DNA from: Rhyzopertha dominica
Lineage: Eukaryota; Arthropoda; Insecta; Coleoptera; Bostrichidae
Length of the DNA stretch: 64,000 bases
Assembly: GCA_025024175.1 (NCBI GenBank)
Contig: QCXZ01000041.1
Location: 4,025,786-4,089,785 of the forward strand
Direction: 5' to 3'
Shown: in pieces, positions 13,130 through 25,869 of the stretch
Layout: each line of letters opens with the position of its first letter
Position numbering within the stretch: position 1 is the stretch's first letter
The notes under the pieces: model-generated
What the model was told of the DNA's origin: nothing
The model's input: the letters and a program-made list of their open reading frames with translations, nothing else
The model's database searches: none
Position numbers and translations under genes: made by a program

Positions 13130-13156
13130 TTTCGTATCTTTTTAATACATCATCAG
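13130..13156 (-). ncRNA. Hammerhead-ribozyme-like core in PLE arm
   Basis: On the minus strand CTGATGA is followed by a 4-bp hairpin (GTAT, seven-base loop, ATAC) and then GAAA. These are the conserved hammerhead core boxes and stem II. A standard cleavage triplet just after GAAA is not evident, so activity is doubtful. Hammerhead motifs are known in Penelope-like pseudo-LTRs. Confidence 0.45.
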
Positions 13157-13429
13157 GGCTACTACAACAACAAGGTGCAGCTTAAATTAATTTCTTAATA
13201 AATACATTCTTATACTACTTATAGAAATTTAAGATTATATTTTTAAACAGCAAAACCAATTTAACATACGTTAAAATGTCAATTTTTATGGTGTCAGATG
13301 TACCAGTCCATACTAGATTAAAAATCCTATTTTTAGTCGCACAACAAAATAACCTATTAATTATTATTAGAGCCATGCTGTACTTCCTGTGATAGTAAAT
13401 AAGCATATATTATGTTACTTAAATTTTGG

Positions 13430-13985
13430 GAGTTTGTTTTTTATTGATTACATTGTTAATTTTTTGTATATGATACATTTCTAATATTAACCTTTTGTTG
13501 GTATTGCTTTCCATATCTAGAATTTTGATATCGTCCCAATTTATTCGATGTGAATCATTTAATTAATACGTGTAAAGCTAATGCGCATCTATTTTTTGGT
13601 TGCTATATCGCTGTTGTGTAAACTAATTCTATTTTGAATCCATTGTTTTGTTTGTCCCATGTATTTACTACCACAATCTGTACAACTTAAACTGTATATT
13701 ACATTTGATTTAAATTTAACTGGAAATTTAGATTTAAGTTTGCTAAAAAAGGTTTCTACCAGTTTTTATGTTTCTTATTCCAATTTTGATGTTTAAATTA
13801 TGTAACGATTTTATTATATTATTCGTGAGCCCAGTTATGTTTGGGAGAAATCCATACATTTGTACTTCATTATTTATAGGTAAGTTTTGTTGTGTTGTTT
13901 GCTCTACCAAACTAACAGTACCTTCAGATGTCATGCTTCGAGGCTCAGCCACTGTAGGGACCGACTCAACCGTAAAATACAATAT
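13430..13985 (-). pseudogene. Penelope-like GIY-YIG endonuclease domain, degenerate
   Basis: Minus-strand translation gives LPNITGLTNNIIKSLHNLN, then FSKLKSKFPVKFKSN, then YSLSCTDCGSKYMGQTKQW, and after frameshifts a tail including NTNKRLILEMYHIQK. This order (linker, Cys-pair, Y-x-G-Q-T) is that of the C-terminal GIY-YIG endonuclease of Penelope-like retroelements. The reverse transcriptase is missing, so this is a 5'-truncated copy. Frameshifts and stops make it non-functional. Confidence 0.8.
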
Positions 13986-14306
13986 TTTATTAACTAAACT
14001 TTTTGGATAAGAATTTGTACAAGAAAATTTCTTAAAATTTTTAGATTTTTTCTACTAAAGTAACATGACATATTCTCTGGATTCTGTATTTCATTTGTTA
14101 ATTTTGATTTTCATGGTATGATCTGACAAAAAATGAATGTACCTACCTAGTATAGTCTGGTACATCGCACACTATAAAAATTGACATTTTAACGTATGTT
14201 AAATTGGTTTTGCTGTTTAAAAATATAATCTCAAATTTCTGTAAGTAGTATAAGAATGTATTTATTAAGAAATTAATTTACGCTGTACCTTGTTGTTGTA
14301 GTAGCT

Positions 14307-14331
14307 CTGATGATATTAAAAAGATACGAAA
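14307..14331 (+). ncRNA. Hammerhead-ribozyme-like core in opposite PLE arm
   Basis: This is the mirror copy of the core in the left arm: CTGATGA, a short TAT/ATA hairpin, then GAAA. It is slightly shorter in stem II than the other arm, consistent with independent decay. Confidence 0.4.
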
Positions 14332-16189
14332 GCTTGGCAATAGAAAAAAAGTGTAATGATTTCTACTCCAAGGTTAAAATCCCTCTAAGTACGTTTTACT
14401 GGTTTCACAAATAACGACCGCCGCCCCAAAAAGGATTCATCATATACTATTTTATGTATGCAACAGGATCCTTCAGACATCTGTTGCACTATGATGACCA
14501 CAAAGAGATAAAGAAGTTAATTTATATTTGCTACTACAAACACACAGCTGAAGCAAGCTTTCCTGTAGCAAATGGGTGGCCTTGTTATTGTACCTACAAG
14601 AGAAAACTTTTTTTTAATAGTACTGAATTTACCTTTTAATTAATCAGTATCCTTAAATAGACTAGTAAGGTAGCCAATGAACACTGTGACACCGTGGACG
14701 AAGCTAACCCATTTGCACAGCCAAGATTTGCTACTTACGGTCATAATGGTAGCAATTTAAGTGAAATATGGAAGTAGTTTATCCCACGTCGACTGCTGAG
14801 TGCATAGAAGTAAGAATTTGTCGCTCAGTGTTCCGTGAAATTATAAATTAGGTCGTTTAGTAAATGTATTCAGGAATTACTATGGGCCATATTAATACGA
14901 ACCATTTTGCGCGACCTGTCACAATGTGGGAAATCGTGGAATCACAGGTGGGAAACAAATGCGTTGCGTCGACTGAAAAATTATGCGAGCAGACACGCGA
15001 GAAATCGCGGTTTGTAACTCGTGTGTTTAAACACGTCAGGGGCAGTTAATGTTCACATTTACAAATATATACTGGATTTTTAGAACGACTCAAATAAACA
15101 AAAGTAAAGTTATTGATAAATTCATGACATCATAGAGGTTTTCTTAAACTAGTGCTGCATCGAAGTTTGTCCTTATTTATATTTTTATATGTTAAATTAT
15201 TTAGACCAAGCATTTGTTTGCCTCACTTCTCAATTAGGTAGTTGCACGTAAATGATATCAGCATTACCATCTAGAAGAGTTAGTTCTTCTAGAGGGTAGT
15301 CTAGTTGATCGTTATAATGCATTGGCAAATAAAGACTTGTGTGATATAATAACAAATAGCAGCATTAAAGATTCATGCAACTTCATATATCAGGAAATAC
15401 ATAACTCATTCCCAAATACCCAGATAAATCTTTATCTTATTCAACCAATTTATTAATGGAGCTTAACATGATCCTAAGAATTTTTGGAATTGCATTAATT
15501 TAGAAAAAAATGTATCGATTTTGCTGGGTAGTATATTTTGTGATAAGGAACTGTCAACGGGGCAAGAAATAGTTGTATAATAATTCTTGGACTAGTGTTG
15601 ACACATATGTCGTGGAAAATGTTTTTCATACAATAATTTCACCATAGTCAGATGTATGCCGCTATTATGCCACTTAGCATTAATCTGCGCGCTCTACAGA
15701 TTACCTTCTTTATTATTGTGCTTATTAGTGCTGTCTATAAACCCATAATCCAAATAACAAAGTACCTCGTCGTGGGCGAACATCAGACAAATCGGAGTAA
15801 ACGTTGACGTTGGCCTTTATGGCCACTATATACATGGCAATCAGTCCGTTATTACGTAAATCGCTTATTTATGTAGTCGTATAGCAGGATAGTAATTGGA
15901 TTCTGTGTGGCTTGATCTGATCCGAAACGTGTTCGATCGTCAAGGGCTTTTTCCCATAAAACACAGAAATGGGGTGTAGACAAAACGAAAGGAAACACTT
16001 TTTGCTGCAATAAACAGGTGCGTGAAAAAGCATTCAGTGGCAATTCTACTCTACTTAAAGCTGTTGCACTAGAAGGTAATACTTCGGTTTAATAAAAAAC
16101 AGTACCTATATTAGAGACGGTTGGTAGCTGAAATCTTCCTACACATATTAATTGAAAGTCAGTTTAAAAAGTAGAGTTGATCTCGAAAA

Positions 16190-16700
16190 AGGATTAATGG
16201 GGATCCAAAGCTCAGTGGGCCTAATATAGATCCCTGCGATACACCTTTGGCAAGCCGTCGTTCGAAGGACACCTGGTTTGCGATTTTAACCGTCTGCGAT
16301 CGATCAAAAAGACAACTCTCAAATCGGTTTACTTTACTCAAGTCAAGCAACACATCTGTTGTTCTGCACGATTTGTCAATAGCGCGTAGGTCAATGCAGT
16401 GCTATGACCTCTCCGAGATCCCGACTCTGTTTCTGGAAGAAGCTTTGAAATACTCTATGTGTTTGAGCATTTGATCACGCACAAGCCTCTCCACAACTTT
16501 TGAAAAAAATGGTAAAATAATTACTGGTTTAAAGTCTCTCGGTTATCAGTTTTTAGCAGGGGTGGCCAGCTTCCACTTTTCCGGATTCATTTGAAGAATT
16601 AATGACGTGAGTCAATGCATCAATGCAGAACGGCACTAAAAATTCTAATGTTTTTAGATTTATGCCGCATGTTGTAGACAGACAAACCGCCTCTCATTAA
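16190..16700 (-). pseudogene. Non-LTR reverse transcriptase relic
   Basis: On the minus strand, scattered frames recover FCIDALTHVINSSNESG, DFKPVIILPFFSKVVERLV and DVLLDLSK. FESCLFDRSQTVKIANQVS and GVSQGSILGPLSF follow. These correspond in order to the fingers (x-F-R-P-I-S-x-L-P), the D-L-S-K-A-F-D block and the G-V-P-Q-G-S-x-L-G-P block of jockey/CR1-type RTs. The part of the D-x-S-K-A-F-D block holding the catalytic Asp is deleted. It is a relic only. Confidence 0.75.
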
Positions 16701-16724
16701 GTAACGCATGTATTTTATTTTGAT

Positions 16725-18116
16725 AATAATGGGGTTGTAGCCGTCGATCACAAATCGTTATTGCAACACATTTGTAGGTTTTCCTAGACCCAATGAAGTG
16801 AGATACTAGCAACAAAAAAATATTTCTAATGTTATATTGTCTTATTTTTGCCCTCTAAACTTTTCCGCCAAATTCAAATATTGCTAGCAACGTCACTTGA
16901 CCCGGCCAGAGTGGGGGAGTGTGGTGGGATCGCATTTCGCCACGGTAAACCTACCGAGATTTCGCGTTTGACTGATAGAAGAGACATCTGGTCAGTGTTG
17001 CCAACTTGGCGGATAAAATTCTCGCCCAAGGGACAAACATACGTTTTAGCAGTAAGCGAATATTTTAACGGAATAAGAAAGTCTTTAATTAATATTAACT
17101 GTTTCACTTTAGCGTATAAATATGGGAAACTTAGATATGAAGTATCTACAATCGATTTATTTATGCTAGGTGACTCGATGATTACACTGTATTCCTTGCC
17201 TGGGAAATATTATATTTCCTGTTTTTTTACCTCCCAATCCAAAATTTTACCAACTTCTCACTAGTGCTTGTGTGTTTCACGTTGCAGCTCAGATTGTCAA
17301 ATGACGTAGACATTATTATCTTAAACCAAGTAAAAAGCAACGAAACATATTTCTGGAAGGAACACGATGAGCTAGACAACGAAATTTTTAACGTTATAGC
17401 ATAATATGTAGAAAAATAATAATTATTTATGTAAAATAAATATTAAATCCCCTTGTATATCAACAGATAACCCTGTCTTAAAAATTTTAGCGGATTCAAT
17501 ACGCCAATCCAGTGGAATTCCTATCAGCCCCAGTGGCAACACTGTACAGATAGACAGATGATCTGTTTGTTTACATTTGCGTTTGGCTTGGTTTTTCGAG
17601 GATTTATATTTTTGCCTCTAGTTTCTTTAACACAACTGTTAGCTGTTAGTGCATCACACCACAATATTCGTCTTGATTTTTCTTCGGGTACAATTAAAAA
17701 TTTCTTCTCTAGAGCAACAATACTAGTATTTGTGCATGTTGGCACAAAACATTTCCTTTCAGCAGCCATTTCGTCATTTTGAAAGATATAATCGTGATCG
17801 ATAAACAAAAGCAAACAACACGAGCAATACTGAAATGTTATGAATGACGCTCGTCGTCCGTTCGTCGGCAGTTGACAGCGAAAAACAGGCACAGGCAACT
17901 GGAACGCTGAAAATTATTGTGCTCTGGCAACAACACACAGCTGCTGCCAATCACAAGCGGCAGGGTCAACCTACGTCACACATTCAATTTAAACTTTACC
18001 ATTTTTCTTACGTTTATCTAATCGCTTTGAAAAATAAATGAATACACAGGGGTCCATTTTTTTTTATGTAGATTAATGTTCTGCAATAAAAAAATATGGT
18101 CTACAACCCCATTATT
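16725..18116 (-). mobile_element. Short THAP-domain DNA element
   Basis: The 16-bp motif AATAATGGGGTTGTAG at 16725-16740 recurs inverted at 18101-18116, bounding 1392 bp. A minus-strand THAP-like reading frame lies inside, near the right end. Inner inverted scraps (CAGTGTTGCCA near 16995 and complemented near 17533) fit subterminal structure. No convincing 8-bp target duplication was found. P-element-like transposons encode THAP-domain transposases, so a deleted P-like element is likely, but the superfamily is not proved. Confidence 0.55.
17524..17769 (-). pseudogene. THAP zinc-finger domain, truncated
   Basis: From ATG at 17769 the protein begins MAAERKCFVPTCTNTS, the first Cys pair of a C2CH THAP finger. 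LEKKFLIVPEEKSRRILW follows, with the conserved Phe-x-x-Pro and Trp positions of the fold. The expected C-x-x-H pair (usually C-x-E-H-F) does not follow; the frame runs into Lys/Asn-rich sequence and stops after 81 residues. A short deletion or a missed splice site would explain this. DNA-binding function as read is unlikely. Confidence 0.6.
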
Positions 18117-19052
18117 CACCAAGAAGACAATGTAGATTGGAATCAAGTTTTTCCTAGTTGTGTTTTTAGTTACTAGTAACATTCTCATGGACAATCATTT
18201 AACAACAGCTGGATCTGGTTGGAACAGGTATATTAAATCACGAAATGTAACCTGTGTTGAAAAAATAATTAAGAGCAGAACCCTTCAATGAAATGCAATG
18301 GAGTCGCAAATGAATTCCATTTAAAACAGACTTGATTCTTATAATTTCCAGCACAGCATGATACATAACATCCAAAGAAGCTTAAAGTCAACTAAGCTGA
18401 TTACCGCCTGCATCCAGAAAGCTTATTCTGGCATCCCAGTCCCCGGGCAGGTGAAGATTTGTCCTTAGGTAAACGGCAATCGCATCCGACGGGTTTGACG
18501 TGACAAGCTATTCAGCGAAGCGCGTGCAAACTTCAGCAGCACGTTGATAGGGATTATGCCATGCTTGGCCCACGAACTGAAGCGGTATTCAGGTAGTCCT
18601 CGCGTAATTCGTCGCAGTTACTGCAGCAGAAAGGCCTTAACGTTGTCGGCTAAGTTTGACGAAAGGAACACGGTAATAATAATTCAGCGTCGAGCGAGTA
18701 AGACGAGGGTTTTGGAAGATTGAAGGAGAGGAATGCTGCTGTTTGGAAATCAAGGTTTGGGGCTCTTTTAAGTGTATGAGTAGCTGCTGACAGGTTTCAT
18801 AAATCGTGAAGTTATATCAAATGCTTATCGCTTAAACATAGCATTTTCTGATATCAAGGATTGGAGCAAAACATATTCAAGTATTAATTTTAGGTCATAC
18901 GAGTCTTCAGGGCTAGATTCAAATGTACTGGTTTTGAGCGGTGCAATCGGCAATGGTATGGTTTGGTTAGAGTCATGGCTCCTTGTATTATGAAAACATG
19001 CTTATAAATTATTATTTGTATAGCTAAAACAAGCTCATTTCTAATTTATTAG

Positions 19053-19186
19053 ACACCCACAAGGAAGATACAAACTAATCGCAAGCTGCTTACGGAAAAC
19101 CCGCATATTCAACAGATTCGTCTTAATTATTTACGTAAAATAAAGGAATATCGTCAGGAAAATAGACCAATAATATACATTATTAT
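19053..19186 (+). pseudogene. DD82E-type transposase scrap interrupted by mariner copy 1
   Basis: The plus-strand frame gives RKLLTENPHIQQIRLNYLR and KIKEYRQENRPIIYI. This parallels the stretch before the first catalytic Asp of the relic at 7648-8982 (YINEIRRYRQENHNIVYL). The similarity ends at the TA where mariner copy 1 begins. No continuation was recognised on the far side (after 21488), so the rest is deleted or too decayed. Confidence 0.6.
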
Positions 19187-19187
19187 A

Positions 19188-21486
19188 CCAGGTAATTTTT
19201 TGAAAACTTCACACCTTAAATAACTTTAAATAGAGGAATAATTTAAAATTTTGCAAAAACAGGTAAACTTTTGTTTGCAGGGGGACAACTTTTGAGATAA
19301 GTTTTTAATGGATAGCGCTTACCCTCTTAGCGGGGTAGATACCCCTTCAAAAATTTTAAATGAAACTACCCATCTTACGATACATCATTTAAAAGCTTAT
19401 TACACAAGGAGTCTTGCCATGTAATTAGTTTTACTATTTTTTATTCATTGACGGGGTAGTAGGTCAAAAAGTGCATTGTAGCAAGTGGCTTATAAAATGG
19501 AATATTTTGGACTTTTTTTAACAATATTTATTGTCTTGCAGTTACAATAAAAATTGTCCTTACTTAAGCCTAAAAAAGCTTGTTAAAAATAATTGTTACA
19601 CCTAAGCAAAATGCCAAAAATACTTAAAATTTTCTTTCGACATTACTTGAAATTGCAACTCGACAGTTTATACTGAATTGGCTAAATAATTATCTACTTT
19701 GTGTTTCCAATTTTTTGTTTCAACTTTTTGGCTACTTCTTTGGCACGACCATCTTTTTGTTCACATTCCTTTTTATAAATCGCGTGAAATTTTAAAGTGA
19801 GAGTCCAAGTAATAATGGTTTATTCAACTGCCGAAAGGGTAGAAATAATTTTTATTTACGGTGCTGAGCATAGCTGTGCTCGTGCGTCAGCAAGGGTGTT
19901 TAACGAACGGCACCCCGATAAAAATGTTGACGCTAGGTACATTCGCGATCTCGTGCAGAAATTTCAAGACACTGGATCTGTAGTAAACAAAAAAAGGGCA
20001 GGGAATAGTGTCGTTGATGAAATGGCCCAACTTGAAGTACTTGGTCATTTTTCAATGGATCCAACTAGCTCTTTGCGTAACATTTCTACAGCCACTGGAC
20101 TTTCTTATTCATCTGTAAGGAAAGTTACAAAACTGCATAAATTCCATCCCTGTAAGATGAAAACTCTCCAGGAACTCGGCGACGATGACTTGGATAGAAG
20201 ACTGCAATTTTGCGAAATTATGACAGAAAAGATTATAGTAAATCCAAATCTAATAAAAAATATCTGCTTCAGTGATGAATGCACATTTTTTGAACGGCTC
20301 TGTAAATAAACATAACGTTAGGTACTGGAGTGACGAAAATCCTTATTTTTTTCGAGAAGGTCATACACAAGTTCCTTAGAAGCTGAACGTCTGGGCTGGA
20401 ATACTTGGCAACGCAATTGTAGGTCCAATTTTCATTGATGGGACGCTAAATGGGGGAATGTATTTAGAATTACTTGATAACGTTATTGATCCTTTAATCA
20501 CAGAGCAATTAGAAAACCAACGTGACCCTGAAGGAAATCCAATGTTAGATGAATACGAATTGTTTTACCAACATGATGGAGTCCCACCGCATTACGCCAT
20601 TAATGTGCGAAATTGGTTAAATCATAGATTTCCTCTTCACTGGATTGGTAGGCGTGGAACAATTGAATGCCCGCCACGATCACCCGATTTGACTGCTTTA
20701 GATTTCTTTCTATGGGGTCATTTAAAATCTGTGGTTTACAAAACACAACCTACTAGCTTGGACGATCTGCGAGAAAGAATTATTAACGAGTGCAGGAGGA
20801 TTCCACCTGAAACTTTCCGAAAAGTGCAGCAGGAGTTCGAGAACCGTTTGTATTATTGTATGGAAAGAGGTAGTGCACATTTTAAGAATCTATTGTAAGC
20901 TTTGAATTTCTATGGTTTTGTTCACACTGTTTTTGGAGTTACAAATAAGTATTTTTTCTTTTTCGTGGACATGGACTTTCTAAAAAATTACATGATAAAT
21001 ACTTTAATGTTAATAATAATGTTAAAAGAAAATTTTCAGTATTCTTGGAGTTTTTTTTAAGTGTCATATTATTTACAAGTTGTTTGTTTAAATTTTGGGT
21101 TCTCGTAAGGACAAATTTTATTTCCGCTCTAAAATAAAATACATTTTGTTGAAAAGAGTCCAAAATATTCAATTTAATAAGCAACCTGTTTCGTAGGCAC
21201 TATTAATCTATTACCCCGTCAATAAGTTAAACGGGGTAAAACTAATTACATGGCCAGACTCTTTGTGAAATAAGCTTTCAAATGATGTATCACAAGATAG
21301 ATAGTTCCATTTAAAATTTTTAAAGGGGTGTCTACACTGCTCAGAGAGTAAGCGCTATCCATTAAAAACTTATCTCAAAAGTTGTCCCCCTGCAAACAAA
21401 AGTTTACCTGTTTTTGCAAATTTTTAATTTTTTGCTATATTTAAATATATTTATTTAAGGTGTGAAGTTTTAAAAAAATCACCCTG
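19188..21486 (+). mobile_element. Mariner (DD41D) copy 1
   Basis: A 2299-bp element between TA duplications (19186-19187 and 21487-21488). Left and right ends are long inverted repeats of roughly 250 bp, including the block GGGGGACAACTTTTGAGATA near each end and the block TGGATAGCGCTTAC. The left tip is mutated (CCAGGTAATTTTTT against CAGGGTGATTTTTT in copies 2 and 3); the right tip is intact (CACCCTG). The three copies in the window are visibly near-identical over most of their length. Confidence 0.92.
19815..20898 (+). pseudogene. Mariner transposase, copy 1, frameshifted
   Basis: ATG at 19815 (MVYSTAERVEIIFIYGAEHS) starts an N-terminal helix-turn-helix of the DUF4817 type. A second HTH follows (LRNISTATGLSYSSVRKV), then the first catalytic block CFSDECTFF. 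A two-T loss in the T-run near 20286 shifts the frame and causes a stop at 20308. A TAG at 20377 lies where copy 3 has CAG. The frame resumes and carries FYQHDGVPPHY and RSPDLTALDFFLWGHLKS. The two Asp residues have 41 residues between them, a DD41D spacing. Full length would be about 360 residues. Inactive. Confidence 0.9.
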
Positions 21487-23171
21487 TATAATTATTTTAA
21501 ACGCAGGGAACGAAAATAGATTTTACACCAAACGCTTACCTGAGGTTCAAGTCGCCAAGGTAAACCGCTGTTTACCACAGTAAAATACTATTTTTATTTT
21601 GTGAGAGATATTTTTACTTTCTCTCAACTTTGCTTCTTGTTCTAGTGCTTTCATAGGGTATGAGTTAAAATAGCTGATTGTTTTTTTCCCCGGTTAGTCG
21701 CTCTTGGATAAGGTGATAGTGTTATGCTTTTCGATCCTAAATAAGCTACTCTCAGTTGCAGCAGACGTATTAGTATAATTAGATTTTCGTTCTTCAATTG
21801 GTCTACTGCTGATATTAGATGATGAAAAGTATAAGGCAATTTCGATTAACCACTTTTCTCGTTTCAAAAATCGCGGTCATACTATTATATGCTAATTTTC
21901 TATCAAGTTTGATTCAATTATTTATCCTACAGGAATGTGCATAGTTTTGCTGTTATCTAATCAAGGATTAATTGAGGAATGCCGCAAAGATTATAACATA
22001 GTTGATTTTGACAACACAACGAAATTATTTCGGCTACGCTCCAGATAAAATAGATTTTGTTACATTATACTATACCATAGTAGTGCTAGAACCCCTCGGT
22101 GTAAATTAAATTTTGATTTATTTTATTAATTGCTCAACCATTAAATAATTTACGGCTCTAGAATCAAACACAAGCTCGGTTCAGAGATTTTATGAAACTA
22201 GTTTATGAGAATTTCTTATTTTACTTCTATGTGTGCAGCTATATGTCAGTGGTTTGATAACTTCATTTAGTGCCTAGCTGCATTAAAAGCATCTCTTTTG
22301 GCATGAAACGACACGTCACATTACAAAACACACAATTGCTACTGATCTTGGTTTCAGTTATTTTTGCTTCCCTGTAACTTCCAGAGCTACCACTTCAACA
22401 AAAAATAACAAGGTGAAAGTGAAATATCATTTTGAATCTACTACGTCTATGCAATATTTTTTAAGGCTTCAAGAGCGAATACACTCTAGTTTTTCCAAAT
22501 TTGGACCAAATCTAATATTTCAATATGTCAAGTTTTTAATTACTATACCACGTAATAACGAACGTATATTATAGAAATCAACAGACATTATAAGTGAGGA
22601 CACTTATTTCTTATGTTCCACTTCCACACGAGTATCCTATTGTCTTAATTCCCGTTCAATTAAAACTATTCGCCATTCATTTTCTGCTCCATTTGCGGGC
22701 TATATTGCTTTGGAATTAGCGTTCTAATTAGGACTACGATTTAAGTGAATACGCCTGAAGATAATTGTCTTTTGGTTAGGTTTCTGGAAGGGTTCCACGA
22801 ACGTTTAGTTCGAAAACATAATGAATACTTGCATGGCGTGTACTTACTTGCCGTTTCTAGAGCTTAGATGCTCACTTATTTTTTATGCAGTATTATTTCT
22901 TGGAACTCTGATTATTATTGTCTCCTGCATTTTTTTTACAATAATATTTGACAGTACTAAAATAATAACCACTTAATAACATAAACAACTACATAAATGA
23001 CGGGACCAACATACCAGGGTTAAGCAATATTTATAATATCATTATTTAAAAAAAAACAAGGCAACAGATTAAAAACAGCGCAATTTTAAAAGAGAAATTA
23101 AACGCTGTATTTTAACAATGCAATGTCCATAATTGGAAATGTTATGATGTATGGGCAGTTACGATATAAAG

Positions 23172-23210
23172 TTTTGAAAAAGGCCAAAAAACTAATGGCC
23201 GAAACGTCAA
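23172..23210 (+). ncRNA. Hammerhead-like motif (GGCC stem, GAAACGTC)
   Basis: TTGAAAA, then AGGCC, a loop, GGCC, then GAAACGTC. The layout (degenerate CTGANGA box, stem II, GAAAC, GTC) matches the other PLE-associated motifs in this window. No PLE coding sequence is recognisable alongside, so this may be an isolated pseudo-LTR scrap. The first box is too degenerate for confident activity. Confidence 0.3.
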
Positions 23211-25869
23211 CATAACGTCTATTATTGTATGGTTAACAACACTGAAACCTTATTTTCTACATTTACTATACTCCTTCAGCATCCGTGTCCAATATTCAAT
23301 AACGAAGTTTTGAATAAAATATATTATTGTTATGTAGTTCCATGTTTTCTCCATTAATAATTATGGATGGTTCGCCCATTTTTAATGTATTGAAAGCCGG
23401 TGCTTATCTAGGCCAAGGGTACTGCATNCTAACAAGTCGCTGTNAACAACGGCACATCGGAATGCTAGGCATTTTATTATGTGGCTTTAATAACATCTGT
23501 GCTATTGTTGTTGGAGGGTATATTGGAGCGCCGCACGATAAACATTCTTTGGAAAAAAGGACGGATCGATGAGGAAGCAGAGTTATTATTAAATCACCAA
23601 CTGACCAACAAGGAAGCAGGAAGCTTTACGGCTGACGAGGTTTGTTGAAAATGCAGAGCATTTGCGACTGACTTAAAGTTCGTGTTTCCGCTACAGCGAG
23701 ATAACTATCGTTTATTCAGAGGGGTCTCCTAGGTTTGACATCAGCAGCATGTCTACTTACAGTTGATGCTAGTTTAGTTGCTAAAGGATTGATTTTGTCG
23801 GTACCTGTTGTTGTGACTGACTCTGTAGATATTTTATAGCTTCTCCGATGCATCCCGTATGTCTCAGTTAAAAATATGTTTGCTTTACCTTGTAGAGAAC
23901 ACGCGCCTAGGCTGTCCTCTTCTTAATTCTTGAATAAATGTGTATGCATCTCTTCTAATTAAATATCAACTTTGAAGTTCTTCAAGGTATAATCCAAATC
24001 AATGTTTTTTTTTACAAATCACGAAAAGACTGAAAAATACTATTATCATCGCAAATACATTTTTTAAAAATATTGCGTAATAATACCTGTGTACAATATG
24101 TACAGTAAATATCAAAGACATTATAGTTTCACTTAACGTTTTCAACTGTATTTTGCTATGCCACTTAACAGTATTATGGACAATATCTTCCTAGCATCTC
24201 CTGTTACTTTTATACAAATTGATGCCAATTATATTTGTTTTCGCATTCAGTTGAAGTCAACATCAAATAAATACGAGTACTTGTTTTCTCAATCTGTTTA
24301 TTCCTTTCAGCTTACAGGAATTAATTAGCTATGATTAATTTGAAGACGAGGGTCGAGAAATGTCAGTGAGCAGCTCATTTAGATTCTGTTAGCAATGAAG
24401 CAAAGCATTATAATTAAGAGGCGACAATATTTTAGCGAAAAACGTCAGGATAGGTACTTTATTGCTTTTTATAATAAAGTAGCAGCTACTGTAAAAACAT
24501 TTTTTAACTGCATTACTCTGATCCGATCAAAAGCGCTCGATTGAAAGGGTTGTGACAAAAACAGGAACGCAGTATTACAAACTGATACCCGTAATATGCA
24601 AATCGGAAGCTCAAAACCCGTTTTGGGGTATAATTAAATAAAGATTACTCCCAGAATTTTGCAATACCAAATCTGTATCGAATGAAGCCTACGAACACGA
24701 AGAATTTAGCTGTCCGCGTTTTCCATTAGACTTTTTTTAATAACGTTGTGTCAATGTGTTTTATTTCATGAGTTACAAAACATAATAAAACTTGCCAAAC
24801 TGAATACAGTCAACAAACAGCTTGCTTCCAAGTTACCCAATTAATTCAGTATATTTCACAATGAGTGCACCTTGGATACCACTCAATAGTTTGCGTTTCG
24901 GTTTAACTAGAGTACTCGTATTCACTGTAACCAGCCTTTATACGGTGTTTACTGACTCAAATGCTTGAGTAAATGTAGTGTTAGCTAGAGAGTCTCAACT
25001 GCATCCCCGAGATAAGAACTTTCTAAAGTATAGACGACTTCGTTGTTTTGTTTGTGTGACTAATATTTCTAAACCGTAGCAACTTAGAATGGGAAAACTT
25101 CCAAATGGTCTGAACTATAATGTAGGAAAACAAGGATGATATTTAAGTGAGAATTATATTTATTAGGTTAGCAACTTCCATTATCAGGATTTCAGGAGAA
25201 TGGGCAGTGAAAACAGTTAATCTTGTTTTGGGATTAAATATAGATAAATAACAATTGGAAAAGTGGAAATACCACAGTCTTTGGAAAAGATATGATAATG
25301 AAATGGACTGTTTAACTTTTAAAATTCTATATATAGTGACGTTAGCAAATTTATATTCAAACCATTGAAAGACAAATTGACGTGGAGCCAAAGGCATTTT
25401 GGTCGTTTGCTTATAATAAACGAAAGGGATTTGCCGTCATTTCTACTGTTATGAATGATGGTAATAGTAAAGTATGTTGAATGGATTCAAAGGTGCATTC
25501 ATTGTGAAACATCCTGAATCAATTAGGTAGCTTGGAAACAAGCTGATTGAACGTATATGGTTTTTCTCACTTGATTTATCACATAACTCTGACGATCGTT
25601 TCGACCTAGAACGGTCATTGTTAAAGAGATAACAGCGTTATACTAAACTCAGATGTGCAGAATTTTGTTTGCAACCCCTTTTTTACAGGGGCTGTAAAAT
25701 ATAGTTGTAAAACCTCTCGCTTGGGTTTGAAGGTCGACTTTATAATTTCGGCAATATCAAAGGCGTACTGGACGTGGGAATTTCTATTTGTGTATTTGCC
25801 AAATGTTTTTTCTGATGCTGAGCTTTTTTAATTTCCAAAAGTTCTAAAAGGTTCATTTTTTTTACCTTT

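Larger units (their letters stand above)
13052..14407 (-). mobile_element. Penelope-like element relic bounded by ~260-bp inverted arms
   Basis: Two arms of about 260 bp, near 13052-13315 and 14150-14407, are inverted copies of each other. Both contain TGAAACCAGTAAAACGT at the outer edge and a block ending near GTACCAG inside. Between them lies the 3' part of a Penelope-like coding region. Both arms carry a CTGATGA...GAAA element resembling a hammerhead ribozyme core. Inverted pseudo-LTR arrangements are known for Penelope-like elements. Confidence 0.75.

Noticed and set aside
15268..15295. Short hairpin CTAGAAGA...TTCTTCTAG
   Set aside because: Such short inverted repeats are expected by chance in 64 kb of AT-rich DNA.
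16848..17264. 138-codon plus-strand frame
   Set aside because: It lies inside the THAP element and antisense to other frames, with no domain. Judged a shadow frame.
23327..23572. 81-codon frame with Gly-rich hydrophobic C-terminus
   Set aside because: Looked briefly like a membrane protein piece, but has two Ns and no recognisable family or neighbouring exon.
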